From contig WPIO01000056.1 of the NCBI GenBank assembly GCA_009760855.2, positions 1,366,501 to 1,430,500 on the forward strand: DNA of 64,000 nucleotides, read 5' to 3'. Of this stretch, positions 12,965 through 26,825 are shown piece after piece. The position numbers and the translations under genes were made by a program. The notes under the pieces were generated by a model that was not told where the DNA came from, did no database searches, and worked only from the letters and a program-made list of their open reading frames with translations. How positions within the stretch are numbered: the first letter of the stretch is position 1; each line of letters begins with the position of its first letter. The stretch is from Cristatella mucedo. Taxonomy: Eukaryota > Bryozoa > Phylactolaemata > Cristatellidae.

Positions 12965-13970
12965 TGCGGAGGTTTCAGCTTAGCCGACAGCTTAGACCCG
13001 GCAGCTAATCACCACAGTCACAGCCAACGGGAACGCCCTCCTGAGGCCCCTCCCTTGTGGGTAGTTGTCCGAAGCTTGCTTGTGACTAATAGGGTCGACG
13101 GAGAGTTCTTAATTATCGTGCCTATCCGTTCATGATTCGCTGCATGCTGCTAGCCAAAGTGGCGTATCTGTACACGATTCAGTTCGCGTGACTAGTAAGA
13201 GGTTTCTGCGAAACTCATGTCCTGGGCTACAAAGGATACAGGTCCTCTAGATCATGCTACAGCAACTGTCCTAATGAGGTGTATGGAATTATCTGTGCCC
13301 ATGAGAGCAAGTAGATAAGCCTGCTTGGGTGAGACTATGAGAGCCAAACTAGATCACGAGTTTGTGACATCGCATCTGCGTTACCCACTTCCCTTTATTA
13401 AGGACTCCTGGCCTGTATCCTTAATCGTCTGTAGCTGGCTTACAACTCTGGAGCACGTCCGGTCTTTCGTTGAAAGGCTAGCTGCCACACTGCCCCACTT
13501 GTGTTTGAGCGACACGGGCTCTCTATCAACGATCAAATCGACTTCCAAGGCCCTCTCTAAAGCGTGCAGGTCACTCGCTGGCGTGCATCAGCTTGCCTGT
13601 CCGATCTCATTGCTTCTTCAGTCACGTGCTCTCGCACTCTCCGCTCCTCAGCACCCGACTGTGTCACTGTCCCCCTGGCAACAAATTGAAACCTGTTTGG
13701 GATCAGGCATTCTCTCAAGCGTGCAGGTCACTAATTTCTGTGTAGCATTGGGTTCTTGAAAGCGTCACAAAATTCGGATGCTTAACAGCAGCGAAGACGC
13801 GGCTCACCACAGAATCCACCTGAAGTTACTAGAAGCGATGAACCGGAAAGTACCAGAATGCGGTGGAGGCAACGAGTTGAGCAGCCGACGCTGGATAATG
13901 AATTAGCAGGCTGAATTCTGCCATCAGCCACGGTTAAAGTCTAAGCACGCGTCGGATACCTGGACAGAGA

Positions 13971-14929
13971 AAACTAACTTACTATTTATGGGCAAACCTA
14001 GTGTTATTCAGAAATTGAAAAGGCTGACTTTCAAAATTGGCTCTGCCAGCATATCTCCAGTTGCATCAGCTCGAAATCTAGGTGTCATATTCCAAAGCGA
14101 CCTCTCGTTAGACGACCACATCAGCTCCACAGTCAAATCAGCCTATTCTCAGCTTCATAACATTGCTAAAATTAGGGCTTGTTTAGATAAGGATACCACG
14201 TCCAAGTTGGTCCATGCATTCGTGACATCTCGTCTCGACTTCTGCAACTCACTGCTTACTGGCCTACCAGCATGTGCGATCAGGCGATTGCAGCTGGTGC
14301 AAAACTCTGCAGCTAGGCTTGTCTGTCGTGAGCGTCGCAGTTGCCACATTACTCCACTTCTCGCCGACCTGCACTGGTTACCAGTCAAGCAACGTATTGA
14401 CTTCAAGGTTTTGTCGCTCACTTTTAGGTCTCTTCATTCTATGGCTCCAGCCTATCTTTCAGATATACTACCCATCAGGCAAAGCATCGTACCACTCGCT
14501 TTTCGGAATCCAACAGTCTAGAAATACCTCGTACAAACCTTAAATCCTTTGGAGACCGTGCATTTAGCTCGTATGCTCCCACAGCCTGGAACTCCCTCCC
14601 GACCTGTATCAGAACATCCCCTGACCTGACCACATTTAAAAGAAACTTAAAAACATACCTATTTAGGACAGCATTTAGTGGGTCCTTGTGATTCGTCCTC
14701 GATGTGCTTATGCGTGCTGACACTGTTCATGCTGCCACTAACCACATTTGCATGCTGACCCAGTGCATGTAACCCCTAACCATGTTATTCATTTTGTTTG
14801 TTTTTCAAGCATGATTTTACTTACTATTCTATTGCGTATCACTTTGCAGCAAATGTAAAGCGCCTAGAAAGAGATTAAGTTCTCTGAGGGCGCTTTATCA
14901 AGTGCAATATTATTATTATTATTATTATT
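13971..14929 (+). mobile_element. LINE-B copy, young, 5'-truncated, with target duplication
   Basis: The coding part (13988-14521 and on in another frame) reads SARNLGVIFQSDLSLDDHIS, RACLDKDTTSKLVHAFVTSR, LPACAIRRLQLVQN, DLHWLPVKQRIDFKVLS, and after one missing C near 14470 (compared with the copy at 25.2 kb) PTAWNSLPTC. The 3' hairpin is at 14856-14897, followed by (ATT)n. ACAGAGA is found at 13964-13970 and again at 14930-14936: a 7-bp target duplication. Confidence 0.9.
14856..14897 (+). other. LINE-B 3' two-stem hairpin
   Basis: The outer stem TAAAGCGCC (14856-14864) pairs with GGCGCTTTA (14889-14897). The inner stem AGAGA (14870-14874) pairs with TCTCT (14881-14885) around a TTAAGT loop. 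The same element is seen in the other LINE-B copies. A 3' hairpin recognised by the reverse transcriptase is established for L2-clade LINEs such as eel UnaL2; the role here is inferred. Confidence 0.75.
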
Positions 14930-14936
14930 ACAGAGA

Positions 14937-16497
14937 CTTTTGATTCTACCAAGAGGTGCATGCATGTGATTTCTTTCCGAGTACAAACAATTGCAAATAA
15001 GATAGATTTTTATTAATCTAGACTCCTTTTTTAATTCACCCGTTCCATTTGGAGGTCAGTGATCATGCAAATAATTTAATTGGTCAGTCTTCACTAAATA
15101 TAGTTCTATCTATTGTAGATTTTTCGTTACTTTGTAGAACAACACTTACTAATGCCATTTATTATAACGCGGCGCACTTTTATGGAAATGCATGCCGGGT
15201 ATCCTGCACCGCAGAGGCACAGAAACACGGCTAACGGTTTGAATGCGCTATCATTTTAAAAGCCCTCTGTCGCTGGAACCACTGTTGATGCGGCCTCACT
15301 CTTTATACCTAGCTACACGGATGTAATAGTTTTTACCTCTTCGTGCCCTCAAGCGCATTTCGGGACTAAAAAATTAGCTGACCCTTTCTTCAACTAATAC
15401 GCCTTCATTTGTCCACACACCCAGCGCACTTTCGGCTATGTGCCTATAGCCCATGGCAGGATGAGACGGAAGTGAGCTGGCTCTATGCCAAACGACGACG
15501 CAACAGCCCCAAATAGCTGCTGTGGGCACTGTGCTCATAGCCGACAGTGCTCTCAATCTATGAATATTCAACGCCATATTAGCTGCTTTCTTTTGCTAAC
15601 CGACGGTAGGCAGTGGAAGCGTTTGCAAAGGGATCCTATATTCTGGAAATCAATTCAAAAATGGTTCTGCAACACCCATGTGTCGCATCTGCTGCGGATG
15701 CGGGCGCTTTCTTCAAGCAGTCCTACATTCCTATATCTATCTGATCGATTTCTCGTGAAAGTCTACCGATTGAACTATGACTTTCGTTTTTGTCTATTTG
15801 ACGCTACGATGTCTGCTAATTATCGTCGGCGCCCCGAAAGCCGTGTTTGCTAAGTGCGAGCCACGGATATGTGCTGGTTCGTACCTGTCTGCACGTACGC
15901 TTGTTAAGATATACCCCTACATTTTGACCCTTGTATTTGAACATTCCCGGCCATTTCACTTTAATACGTTCCTTGCATCTTTGCGATTTCCTCTGTTGTA
16001 TCTTAAGTAAAGACAACAAGGAGGAACGAACATTTGAAACACCGAGAAGAAGAGAAGAATGGGGCCGGAAGTATTACCTGCAATATTTTATTAGATTTCA
16101 AATTCACATTTGCATGGGCCGTACTGGTGTTTAACGCTATTCGTACGCTAAGAATGCAAAAAAGTATTTGACTAGCACACGGCGTCTTTGCTGAAAGTTG
16201 CTGTCAAAGATAGAAACATCTCTTATACAATATCATACCGACGTTATGGCATCTTCTATCCTGGCGAAAATAGTTCAGCGGACAGTGAGTCTACAACGTA
16301 TTTTTATGAAAACTCACAATGTTCTACTAACGCTCAAAATTGGTCAAACTTCAACAAAAATACTGATAGAGGTTCTCGCGTGGGATCGACGGCTAGGCAA
16401 ATAGCTAGAGGACAGGGAATATAGTCTCTTGATATATAGTATAGTTTTCTTTGGAGAGCTATTCAAAAGACTATATATCCATAGATACATTCCTAAA

Positions 16498-16533
<36 letters not shown>

Positions 16534-16939
16534 TGTGTGCGTGTGTGTGTGTGTGTGTGTGTCTGTATGTGCGTGTGTAGTCTAATAGTGCTTGCGAGCA
16601 GTTAAAATATTTAGCGTTATATATTAATCCCGGTCAATAGCTTCAATTTTTACAGTTTGGCATTTACAATGCTTCTAAAGAATGTATGTATGTCATGCTA
16701 ATTAGTAGTTGTCTGAAAGCGTTGAGCTGAGCAATAGTTAGCATTCGACGACCGACGAAAGACCCAGAACGTATCGTTAATGATGAAATTGACTGATCAA
16801 TGCCGAGCTGTAAAAAAAAGAGTCAATGAATCTGAGTTTATGAGCTCAAAATGTCTCTCTCGGGAAGTCTAACTTGCTTCGTTTACGAGAAGCATGCCAA
16901 ATAGCGTCATTTTCGAGATCAAGCTCATACGTTAAGCAC
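14937..16939. other. No gene recognised
   Basis: AT-moderate DNA with a TA/GT microsatellite. The longest frame (15485-15853, plus) has no domain signal. Confidence 0.5.
16500..16563. repeat. Compound (TA)n(GT)n microsatellite
   Basis: TA repeat of about 30 bp followed by a GT-rich run. Confidence 0.93.
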
Positions 16940-16947
16940 AACAGTCT

Positions 16948-17001
16948 AGAAAGAGATTAAGTTCTCTGAGGGCGCTTTATCAAGTGCAATATTATTATTA
17001 T
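16948..17001 (+). mobile_element. 54-bp solo LINE-B tail with 8-bp target duplication
   Basis: Only the inner hairpin AGAGATTAAGTTCTCT, the 3' arm GAGGGCGCTTTATC and (ATT)4 of LINE-B are present. AACAGTCT precedes it (16940-16947) and follows it (17002-17009) exactly. This is an extreme 5' truncation by target-primed reverse transcription. Confidence 0.85.
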
Positions 17002-17156
17002 AACAGTCTCTTTCTTGACTGTCATTACGTAATCTCTTGAGTTGTGCCAGGCTAAAGCAAAGTTACGTCATCGAAAGAGTTTAGCTCTGCGAGTAGACAG
17101 AACGGCTCCGGGCAGAATCTACTGCACGACCGCACCTCAGTAGAGATGCCCGTACA

Positions 17157-17930
17157 AACTCACATCCGCTAGAGCCTGATTGGTGGAACTAACTCACATC
17201 CACTAGAGCATGATTATTTTAATTCCCTTTTGGCTGGACTTCCAAAGAAAGCTATTATGCCACTATAGCGGACTATGAATATGGCTGCAAGGCTAGTCTT
17301 CAAGTCCCAGCGGTTTGAGCACGTGTCTCCTTTGCTGAAAGAGCTAGGATGGTTGCCGGTTGAGCAAAGGATACAGAGCAAAGTTCTTACGCTGACCCAC
17401 AAGGCCCGCCACGGTTTGGCTCTTTCGTACCTAGCTGAACTGCTGCATCAGTTTCAGCCTGTTCGCGCCCTCAGGTTCTGTGTGGACAATAAATTAGCTG
17501 TCCCATTCCTCCGCTTAAAGACAGTTGGCGACAGAAGCTTTAGCTCTGCAGGTCCTAGACTGTGGAACTCGCTTCCACAATTCTTACGCAACGACATCTA
17601 CTCTCCAACTTCCGACTATGGCACATCTTTTTCAGCGGTCCTGAACTGCTACTTCTATGCTACTCACTACCTCAACTGCTCTCCTAACTCTGCTATGCTT
17701 GCCACTTTCTCTTTGTTGCGTGAGACGAAGTCTGTTGGCTACCGAATGCGTACCGAAAGCCGCTTAGGCTGTGAGTGCGCTATATGCCTATATATCTCCT
17801 GCGTAACACCCACATGGTCTTAATGACTTTGTGGAGTTACAGACGGAGATGCATTACATTTGTGGGATTAACTCGCAGCCGCTAGAGCCTGATTGGCGGA
17901 ACTAACTCAGCCGCTGGAGTCTGATTGGTG
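17157..17930. repeat. Short tandem array (about 34-bp unit) split by LINE-A
   Basis: Units with the core CTAGAGCCTGATTGGTGGAA occur twice before and twice after the LINE-A insertion. They are near-identical, so the array predates the insertion. Confidence 0.7.
17205..17862 (+). mobile_element. LINE-A 3' fragment
   Basis: It reads MNMAARLVFKSQRFEHVSPL, LGWLPVEQRIQSKVLTLTHK, GDRSFSSAGPRLWNSLPQFL and ends GACTTTGTGGAGTTACAGACGGAG. It is 5'-truncated and splits a short tandem array of about 34-bp units (AACTCACATCCGCTAGAGCC and so on) found at 17157-17214 and 17868-17930. Confidence 0.87.
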
Positions 17931-18424
17931 GAATGGGCTCGGACCGGAGCAAACTAGCGATCTGGCGGCATGGCAGCAACAATACGTGCTGGATATGGGA
18001 GGGACCACAACAACCGGCGTAAATAAGCCACAGCATCACCAAGACATGTCTATGGTGCCACCGTGAACCTTGGTTAAAGTAGTCTGAATCGCACGCCCGC
18101 ACTCAGCATGCATTGAACCGGTAGCATGACGACGAGCGTCTGGCATTAGGCTACTCGTGTTTCATAATTCTAGCAGCACGCACTCAAACTTGGCACACAA
18201 AACTGGACCCGATGCTACCGGCCTGAGTTCAGTATACTTCACAGTGTGAGGTGAACTTTCAAACGATTGCATGTGAAACCCAAAAGCGATCGCAAAGTCG
18301 GCGGTGTTTGAATCACAGCAGCTCGCACGCATCTTCTTAAGGTTCGCATGTCCCCGAGCCACTCCAAGCGACGCATAGCAACGCATCCGAAAGTCGATGG
18401 GCATCACAGTGCCACTTTTAAAGC

Positions 18425-18525
18425 AATAGTTGACTGCACACCAAGTTCCTTTGCAGCAAATTTAAAGTGCCTGGAAAGTGATTTATTTCTCCGGGGGCGC
18501 TATCCAAACGTATTGCTATTATTAA
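18425..18525 (+). mobile_element. LINE-B tail remnant
   Basis: TTTGCAGCAAATTTAAAGTG, CCTGGAAAGTGATTTATTTC and GGGGGCGCTATCC followed by ATTGCTATTATTA correspond to the last 100 bp of LINE-B with substitutions. Confidence 0.65.
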
Positions 18526-19654
18526 TTGAGAAGCCTCGGGAATCTCCAGGAGCCATGCGACGGAGCTGTCTTCCAGAAGATTACACAGACGACTAGAGAC
18601 TCTAAAGAGCTCTACGCTTGCTACGGCGGCATCCAAGGCGACACAGCGAGCGGCCCTAGAAATCTACTACCCATCATGCCAACGAATGGTGTGCTTGCCA
18701 AGGCCCATAGAAGGACTAGGCTCTCAACGCTCGAACCTTCGAAGCTTCGGGTCGGGAAAGCTGGGGAGCGAGCGACTGAAGCGACGGCGGCGGCGGAGAC
18801 TCGATGAGCGCGATGAAGACAAGAAGAAGAAGCCGCGAAATGGGTCAGACAGATTGATTGATGGGAAAACTCTCTCTCTCACAGCAGCAGCAGCAGCAGC
18901 CACGCTTCATTCCATTTGATGGCTTGGACTAGCTAGTGCCGTGGGCTGTACGTCGCACTGACCAGGTCGCACTGTATTTTGGGACGTACTGACTTTATGA
19001 TATATATATATATATAAAACTTATTGTCCTTCTTAAAATGCTCTGAAAATGAAGTCACGCGGGCTTCTCTCACCGAAACTTGAGCTTCAAGGAGAAGCCT
19101 CGCTGCGGGGGACAGATAGCCGGCATCCAGCCAAGATCGAGCCATGCCCTGGCGCCTTGATCGACCTTGTACAGCACAGCTATAGCCAGGGCATCCGCAC
19201 TGCCGTCAACCGGCATCGTCGCATTGACAATGACAACTATGGTGTCATTGTCGATCCTCAGGCCCGGCCTAAAGTCCGGACCGCTGAAAAAGCGACTGCG
19301 GCCTGCCGACATACAGCTGAGAGCGGTGGCCGAGAGAGCCCCGACTAGGCTTGCCCTGAATCAGGTTGCTTCGAGCCGTTAGTGAACGTAGCATTGAACG
19401 GCGGGTGGCTGAGCACGTTCTATACGGTCGCGACCTCCGTGCGGCACAGGCAGCAGCCGGTGTGTGACAGCTCGGTGTTGCAAGCACAGAAGGATCGGTA
19501 GTTTAATGGCAGGCAAGCGCTCGGCTTCCGAAAGCTGGCCCGCTTTTGATCTAGTCTCGCCCGCCTTCGATGGGCCGGGCGAGACTTAGAAGGGCTCACC
19601 AAGCTCAGTTTAAAACTGCTTTTCGTTCGACCCTCAATGCAAAGCTTTCGGTCA

Positions 19655-20005
19655 GCACCCAGAAGCACATAAAGGACGTCTTACAACGACCCACTGAATG
19701 CTGTGATAAGCAGGTGCAAATTAAGCTTCTTTTTACATATCGTCAAGTCTCAGGGGATGTCGTGACGTTAGTCGGTAATGAGTTCCAGGCTTTGGGAGCA
19801 TGGGAGCAAAATGCGTGGTCTTTAAAGAATTGTTAGTTTGTTCGAAGGCATAGGTAAACTATTTGAGGCAGAAAAGCGGGTGGTATGATGCCTAGTCTGG
19901 TCGGGGAGTAGTTCTGAAAGACATATAGGAGCCAGAGAATTGAGGGACCTAAACGCGAGTGACAGCATCTCGAAATCAATATTCTGCTTGATTTTGAACT
20001 AATAA
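19655..20005 (-). mobile_element. LINE-B remnant, C-terminal coding part
   Basis: The minus strand is collinear with LINE-B from the 'IDFKVLS' region to the end of the ORF. The recognisable plus-strand text is GAGTTCCAGGCTTTGGGAGC and GACCCACTGAATGCTGT. The 3' hairpin is absent and the frame is broken. Confidence 0.75.
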
Positions 20006-21077
20006 TTCTTTATTAAAAGTTGTTTGATCCCCACATTATGTAAGCTGTGGGGTTATATGCCAGCTAAGATGCTCCTGGCCGACTAGCAAAGCTGGCTAGC
20101 TGCCTGGCTCAGTGCTAGCGGTAAGTGGCTAATTGTTTGCTCTGTTTCTAAGTGGCTTATTGTGCATGAGGTAATATCTTCAAGTAGTAAATTTTAATAG
20201 TGGAGATTATATGTCACATTTGCATGCACAGATCAGCCTTGCCACTAGTAAATTATCAAAGGGTAACTGGATTTCTATTACGGTATGGATCTGAATGTGG
20301 GCCAACTTAGCTCAGGAACGGATGTGTTTTATAGTAATGCTTACTTTGGAGCCGTGCACAGTGCTCCACTATTTGTGTGACTTCTCATTAATATTAATTA
20401 TATTAAGTGACTATATTTTGTTTATGGTCCACAATTGAGTGTTAAGAAACGTGTAGCTACTTACAAGACACTTTCGATAATTGTATGATCTGGAACATTA
20501 TTAGCGGGATTGAATTTTTCAATTGGCTAGGTCAAGACTGGCCAGTAGAATTTCAACTATTCATTAAATCCCGATATGCCAGCCACATTCAACCATTGTT
20601 GCTTTTAATTGCTAGGAATAAAAAACATATTAGTTGATCGTGAATTTTTTCCATTTAATTCTTTAAACTGAACGTGAGAGATACGTAGATAGGTCGTCAA
20701 AAATAGTAAAGTGTATCCTTTACAGTGAACAACAGCAGAGTAATGCCTTGATTTTTCTAGAGCTGGTCTAAGGGATACAAAAGGCTCTTAGTTTTAAATG
20801 AGTATTTATTCTTAAACATTATTTGAAGCCCAAATTGCCGTTTGAGCTTTGTTTAACATTTTCAACAGTGACGTGCTGTGTTAAACCATTGTTAAGAAAG
20901 TGAGATTTCAATGGGAATTCATTATTGAGAGGTAGCAGTCGGAGTATGGCATTGAACTTATAAGTAATTAACAAATTTGTACATGGATTTTATACTAGGC
21001 AACTGTAGTCTCTGAATTTAAATTTTCGCAATCAAGAGCTCAAAATTCAGAAATTTGGTCTAATAAAAAAAATAAAA
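20006..21077. other. AT-rich stretch, nothing recognised
   Basis: Between two LINE-B copies; no open frame above 60 codons and no repeat seen. Confidence 0.55.
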
Positions 21078-22030
21078 AAACACTTGATAAAGCGCCCTCA
21101 GGGAATGCAATATCTTTCTAGTCGCCATAGATTTGCTGCAAAGAGAAACGCGACTGAATGGTGAGTAATATCATTCGGGATAAACAACGTGAATAACATG
21201 GTTAGGGGTGACATGCACAGGGTCAGCATGCAAATTTGGTTATTGGCAGCATGCAAAGTGTCAGCACGCATAGGCACATATAGGACGAATCTCAGGTATC
21301 AGGGACCCACTAAATGCTGTCATTAATGGGTGCATTTTTCATTTCTTTTTAAACATGGTCAAGTCAGATGCGATACAGTCGGAAGTGAGATCACACTTTG
21401 AGAGCATTCGAACTAAAGGCATGGTCTCCAAAGAATTTGAGGTTTGTAGGAGGTAGAGGTAAACAGCTAGTTTCCGAAAAAGAGGTGGCAAGATTCTTGG
21501 CCTGGTGGGGCAGTAGAGCTGATTAGTAGGCTGGAGCCATAGAATGAAGAGACCTAAAAGTGAGCGAGAAAACCTTGAAGTCGATCCGTTGCTTGACTGG
21601 TAGCCAGTGCAGATCAGGGAGAAGTGGTGTGATTGTGTGGCAACTGCGACGCTCACGACGAATAAGCCTAGCTGCAGAGTTGCACCAGCTGTAAGCACCT
21701 GATTTCACATGCCTGGTAAACCAAAAAGCAGTGAGTTACACAAGACAAGACGGGATTTCGCAAATGTATGGACCAACTTAGATGTTATATCCCTGTCTAA
21801 ACAAGCCCAAAATATAGCAATGTTATTTATCTGAAAGTAGGCAGACTTTAATGTGGAGCTGATGTGCTCGTATGACGTAAGATCACTTTGGAACATGATA
21901 CCTAGATTTCGTGCAGATTCAACACGAGGTATACTGGGAGAGCCGATTTTGAGCGTTAGCCTTTCCAATTTCTGAACCACACATGGTTTGCCCGTAACTA
22001 GTAAGTTAGTTTTATAATCATTTAATTTCA
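21078..22030 (-). mobile_element. LINE-B copy, long but broken
   Basis: From the 3' hairpin (CTTGATAAAGCGCCCTCAGG on the plus strand at 21083) through WNSLP-equivalent positions to LERLTLKIGSPSIPRVESAR near 21950. Frameshifts separate at least three open pieces. It ends upstream where LINE-B copies have NDYKTNLLVTGKP. Confidence 0.82.
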
Positions 22031-22634
22031 CTTAAACCTGAGTAATGGCCAAGCTTAGGCAATGATATTTACAAAGCAGACTTGTTTTCCCAGTGACGTC
22101 GGCGCATGAACCAACGATGAGACTTTTTTCCAACATGTTTAAGATCAGTGATATGCTCAGCTTAAACCTATTTTCATGACCATCATTTCATAATTTCTAG
22201 CTTAAACCTGGACATTTGACCAAAGCGCAATTCGCTTGCAAATATGGCTCAATAATTTGCGGATTGAAAAATTCATGAGCGCACCACGGTACTCACCGAT
22301 CCGGGCGCTCCCCTGCCATCGATAGGGATGACAGAGGCGAGAAAACCAACAGCCTTCAAAGATGAGACATTTAAAAAATAATACCGGCGTCCTGCCGCAC
22401 TTGCGTTTTTAAAAGCATTTGAATTCGATCATTGAGCATGCTTACATTTCATTCCAACAGTTCCACAGGTCCAGAATTGGGTGCTACTTTTCAGCTCGCC
22501 CAAGAATCGTGACCACTGGAAAGTAGCCGGCTGCCAACCACGGATGATAGGTACCATAGCCAAGCCATGAGAGCCCATTTTATGCTTGCCACTATAACAC
22601 CGAAATAACCGGACTCAGCACAGACAAGGGTGAT

Positions 22635-22865
22635 CTAGCGTTGCATTTATTGGCTGGCTGACCATTCGGGACACTCTGAACCCAACCATAATGTCAGGTT
22701 TAAGATTTGAGGTTTGCACGAGATCTAGCGAACGAATTGAGACAGACTCCAGATGGTATGGCGCCTCGTCTCGTGTGGAGTATTTCGTACAGGCTGGCAG
22801 GAGCCAGAGAATGAAGCAATCTAAAAGTGAGTGACAGAACATTAACGTCGATGCGGTGCTTGAGT
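22635..22865 (-). mobile_element. LINE-B remnant
   Basis: The plus-strand text AGATTTGAGGTTTGCACGAG, GAGCCAGAGAATGAAG and TAAAAGTGAGTGACAGAACA is the antisense of the LINE-B C-terminal coding part. Both ends are lost. Confidence 0.65.
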
Positions 22866-23689
22866 GCGAGCTATGTCAGATTTAGGTCAGGTGACTGACT
22901 CGGCCAAGTCATGACTCAACCTTTCGGACGCTTTTGCTGTGTGCTCCGGGTCATCGCCCTGCTTCCCTGTATAACTATTTTTGAAAAGACCAATGTGTAT
23001 TCGGAATCCCTGCATTCTTTGCCAGATCGATGTACCGTTGGTCCATGTATTCTTAATGCAGTGAAGACGACACCAATGGAGCCGAAGCAACGAAGCTGTT
23101 GCCATCGAACGTCACTGTCGCCGGTTGGCAGTCCGATTGGTACATCTCATCTTTAAAGAGCCCGTGCCACCTCTCGGTCGCAGGGGTTCTTTCCGAGCGA
23201 ATCCTGCTTCCGCTCTCTAGCCCGCCCGTCTGTCCAGTTAGTACCTCCTAAGCACGTTGGACTTCGTGATAAAACTAGTCAGAAGAAGCTGGCCCTCGAT
23301 GGGTGGGTAGGGAAACCCCCGCCCATTTTCTCTGGGCAATTGGACAAAAGTAAGAAGCAAATTAGTAAACAAATTGAGAGTGTGTTAGCCCTTAGAAACG
23401 CTCATGTGTTTATATACCCAAAATTCATAGCAGCATATGGTTTTTGTACTTTTTTTTAAAATGCCCGAAATGTAATAACTTCAAGCTACAGCCGTTTTCT
23501 TTTACTGCTTGGTCATGGTTCACTGGACCAGATGGCTACGCTTGGATTTCCAGGTCTGTGTGACCAGTAAATAATTCTTTCATTTAAAGTAGTAGAACAA
23601 GACTTTTTTAGAAGTGATATACATAAAATGTATTACGAAACATTTTCTCCGACAGGCTGAGCTGACTTTCTTGATGGATTGCAGGCAAC

Positions 23690-24860
<1,171 letters not shown>

Positions 24861-24984
24861 CTTAGGGGTCTTTACGATTCTCGGCAGTCTCAATCGATTT
24901 CAAAATTACACCATCAAAGTTTCACAGCTTACTTCGAAATGGCCACATTTAGGTACCAAAGCGAATTGTTACGCAAGCCTAGAT

Positions 24985-25668
24985 ATTCCACGCTAACTGG
25001 CCTACCAGCATGTGCGATCAGGCGATTGCAGCTGGTGCAAAACTCTGCAGCTAGGCTTGTCTGTCGTGAGCGTCGCAGTTGCCACATTACTCCACTTCTC
25101 GCCGACCTGCACTGGTTACCAGTCAAGCAACGGATTGACTTCAAGGTTTTGTCGCTCACTTTTAGGTCTCTTCATTCTATGGCTCCAGCCTATCTTTCAG
25201 AGATACTACCCCATCAGGCAAAGCATCGTACCACTCGCTTTTCGGAATCCAACAGTCTAGAAATACCTCGTACAAACCTTAAATCCTTTGGAGACCGTGC
25301 ATTTAGCTCGTATGCTCCCACAGCCTGGAACTCCCTCCCGACCTGCATCAGAACATCCCCTGACCTGACCACATTTAAAAGAAACTTAAAAACATACCTA
25401 TTTAGGACAGCATTTAGTGGGTCCTTGTGATTCGTCCTCGATGTGCTTATGCGTGCTGACACTGTTCATGCTGCCACTAACCACATTTGCATGCTGACCC
25501 AGTGCATGTAACCCCTAACCATGTTATTCATTTTGTTTGTTTTTCAAGCATGATTTTACTTACTATTCTATTGCGTATCACTTTGCAGCAAATGTAAAGC
25601 GCCTAGAAAGAGATTAAGTTCTCTGAGGGCGCTTTATCAAGTGCAATATTATTATTATTATTATTATT
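24985..25668 (+). mobile_element. LINE-B copy, young
   Basis: An unbroken reading frame from LPACAIRRLQLVQNSAARLV through HWLPVKQRIDFKVLSLTF and NSLEIPRTNLKSFGDRAFSS to YLFRTAFSGSL and a stop at 25428. The 3' hairpin and (ATT)n follow. It differs from the copy at 14.27-14.93 kb at about four positions, one of them the extra C that keeps its frame open. It is 5'-truncated. Confidence 0.9.
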
Positions 25669-26209
25669 AACTTAAGTGGTTCAACGGTCAGAAATCAGGT
25701 AATAAAAGTTAGGCTGAATTTGGACAAGCACCCTAAGCTACCGTGACCTACCGTTTGAGATAACTTTTAAATAAAGGCTGTGTAGAAGCCTAATGAAGAT
25801 TAGAATCCGTCGCTCGCACTAAACATTAAGGCCTAGACTTACGGATTTCTTATTTTCTTAATGGTAAGTGTTATGTGGGCCTGCTGCTTCTGCTGTTGTA
25901 ATTAGCACAGCGGCTTCGGACATTAATTTATACCCCACGAGCAGCAGGTGGTTGGGCAATTGACTCGGTGCAGGGTCCAGCCTTTGATGCTCGCCACAGA
26001 TGCACTCCCGCACTGCAGTGAGTAAGCCAACTCGTATATGTAATCGTTAAGGAAATAAAGATTGAGTCTCGTGTTGTACGTCCGTGCTGTGTCTCCGTGA
26101 GACTCCACTTGCACTGCTAACACCGGAGCCACAGCAATACTATATAAGTTAAATGTGTACTGCTATACTTTATGGTATTATAAACAGCGTGGGTGCAAAG
26201 TTAAATTCT

Positions 26210-26361
<152 letters not shown>

Positions 26362-26434
26362 GCCCGCCATGACTTGGCTTCTTTATACATTGCTCTACTG
26401 TTGCACCCGTAGCCGCTTTCTCGTACCCTACGGT

Positions 26435-26825
26435 CTTCTACAAGCTATAAATTAGTTGTTCCATTCTTTCGCTGAATGGCTTTTGGCGACATAATTTGTT
26501 TAGCTGCAGGCGCCAAACTGTGGAATTGACCTCCACATTTCTAACGCAACGGCATCTTACACCCTGCTGCCGAAAATGGCACATTTTGTGTAGCCGTCTT
26601 GAGCCGATACTTTCGGGCTACTCACTAACTTCACTGCTCACCTGGTTTAGCTATACTACTCACTTTCTCTTTGTGGCGTGAGATGAAGTCGGTTGGCTAC
26701 CGAATGCATACCAAAAGTCACTTGGGCTTTGAGTGTACCATAGAAAGCTCTCCTGCGTACTATTGACACAGTCTGTGTTACTTTCTGGCGCTCCAGACGG
26801 AGATAAGTTACATTACATTATTCCT
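26435..26825 (+). mobile_element. LINE-A remnant
   Basis: AAATTAGTTGTTCCATTCTT, GGCGCCAAACTGTGGAA and AGATGAAGTCGGTTGGCTAC, with the end CAGACGGAGATAAGTTACAT, follow the last 390 bp of LINE-A with many substitutions. Confidence 0.75.

Noticed and set aside
12939-12980. A Helitron 3' end
   Set aside because: Hairpin is present but no CTRR terminus at the expected distance and no matching 5' end.
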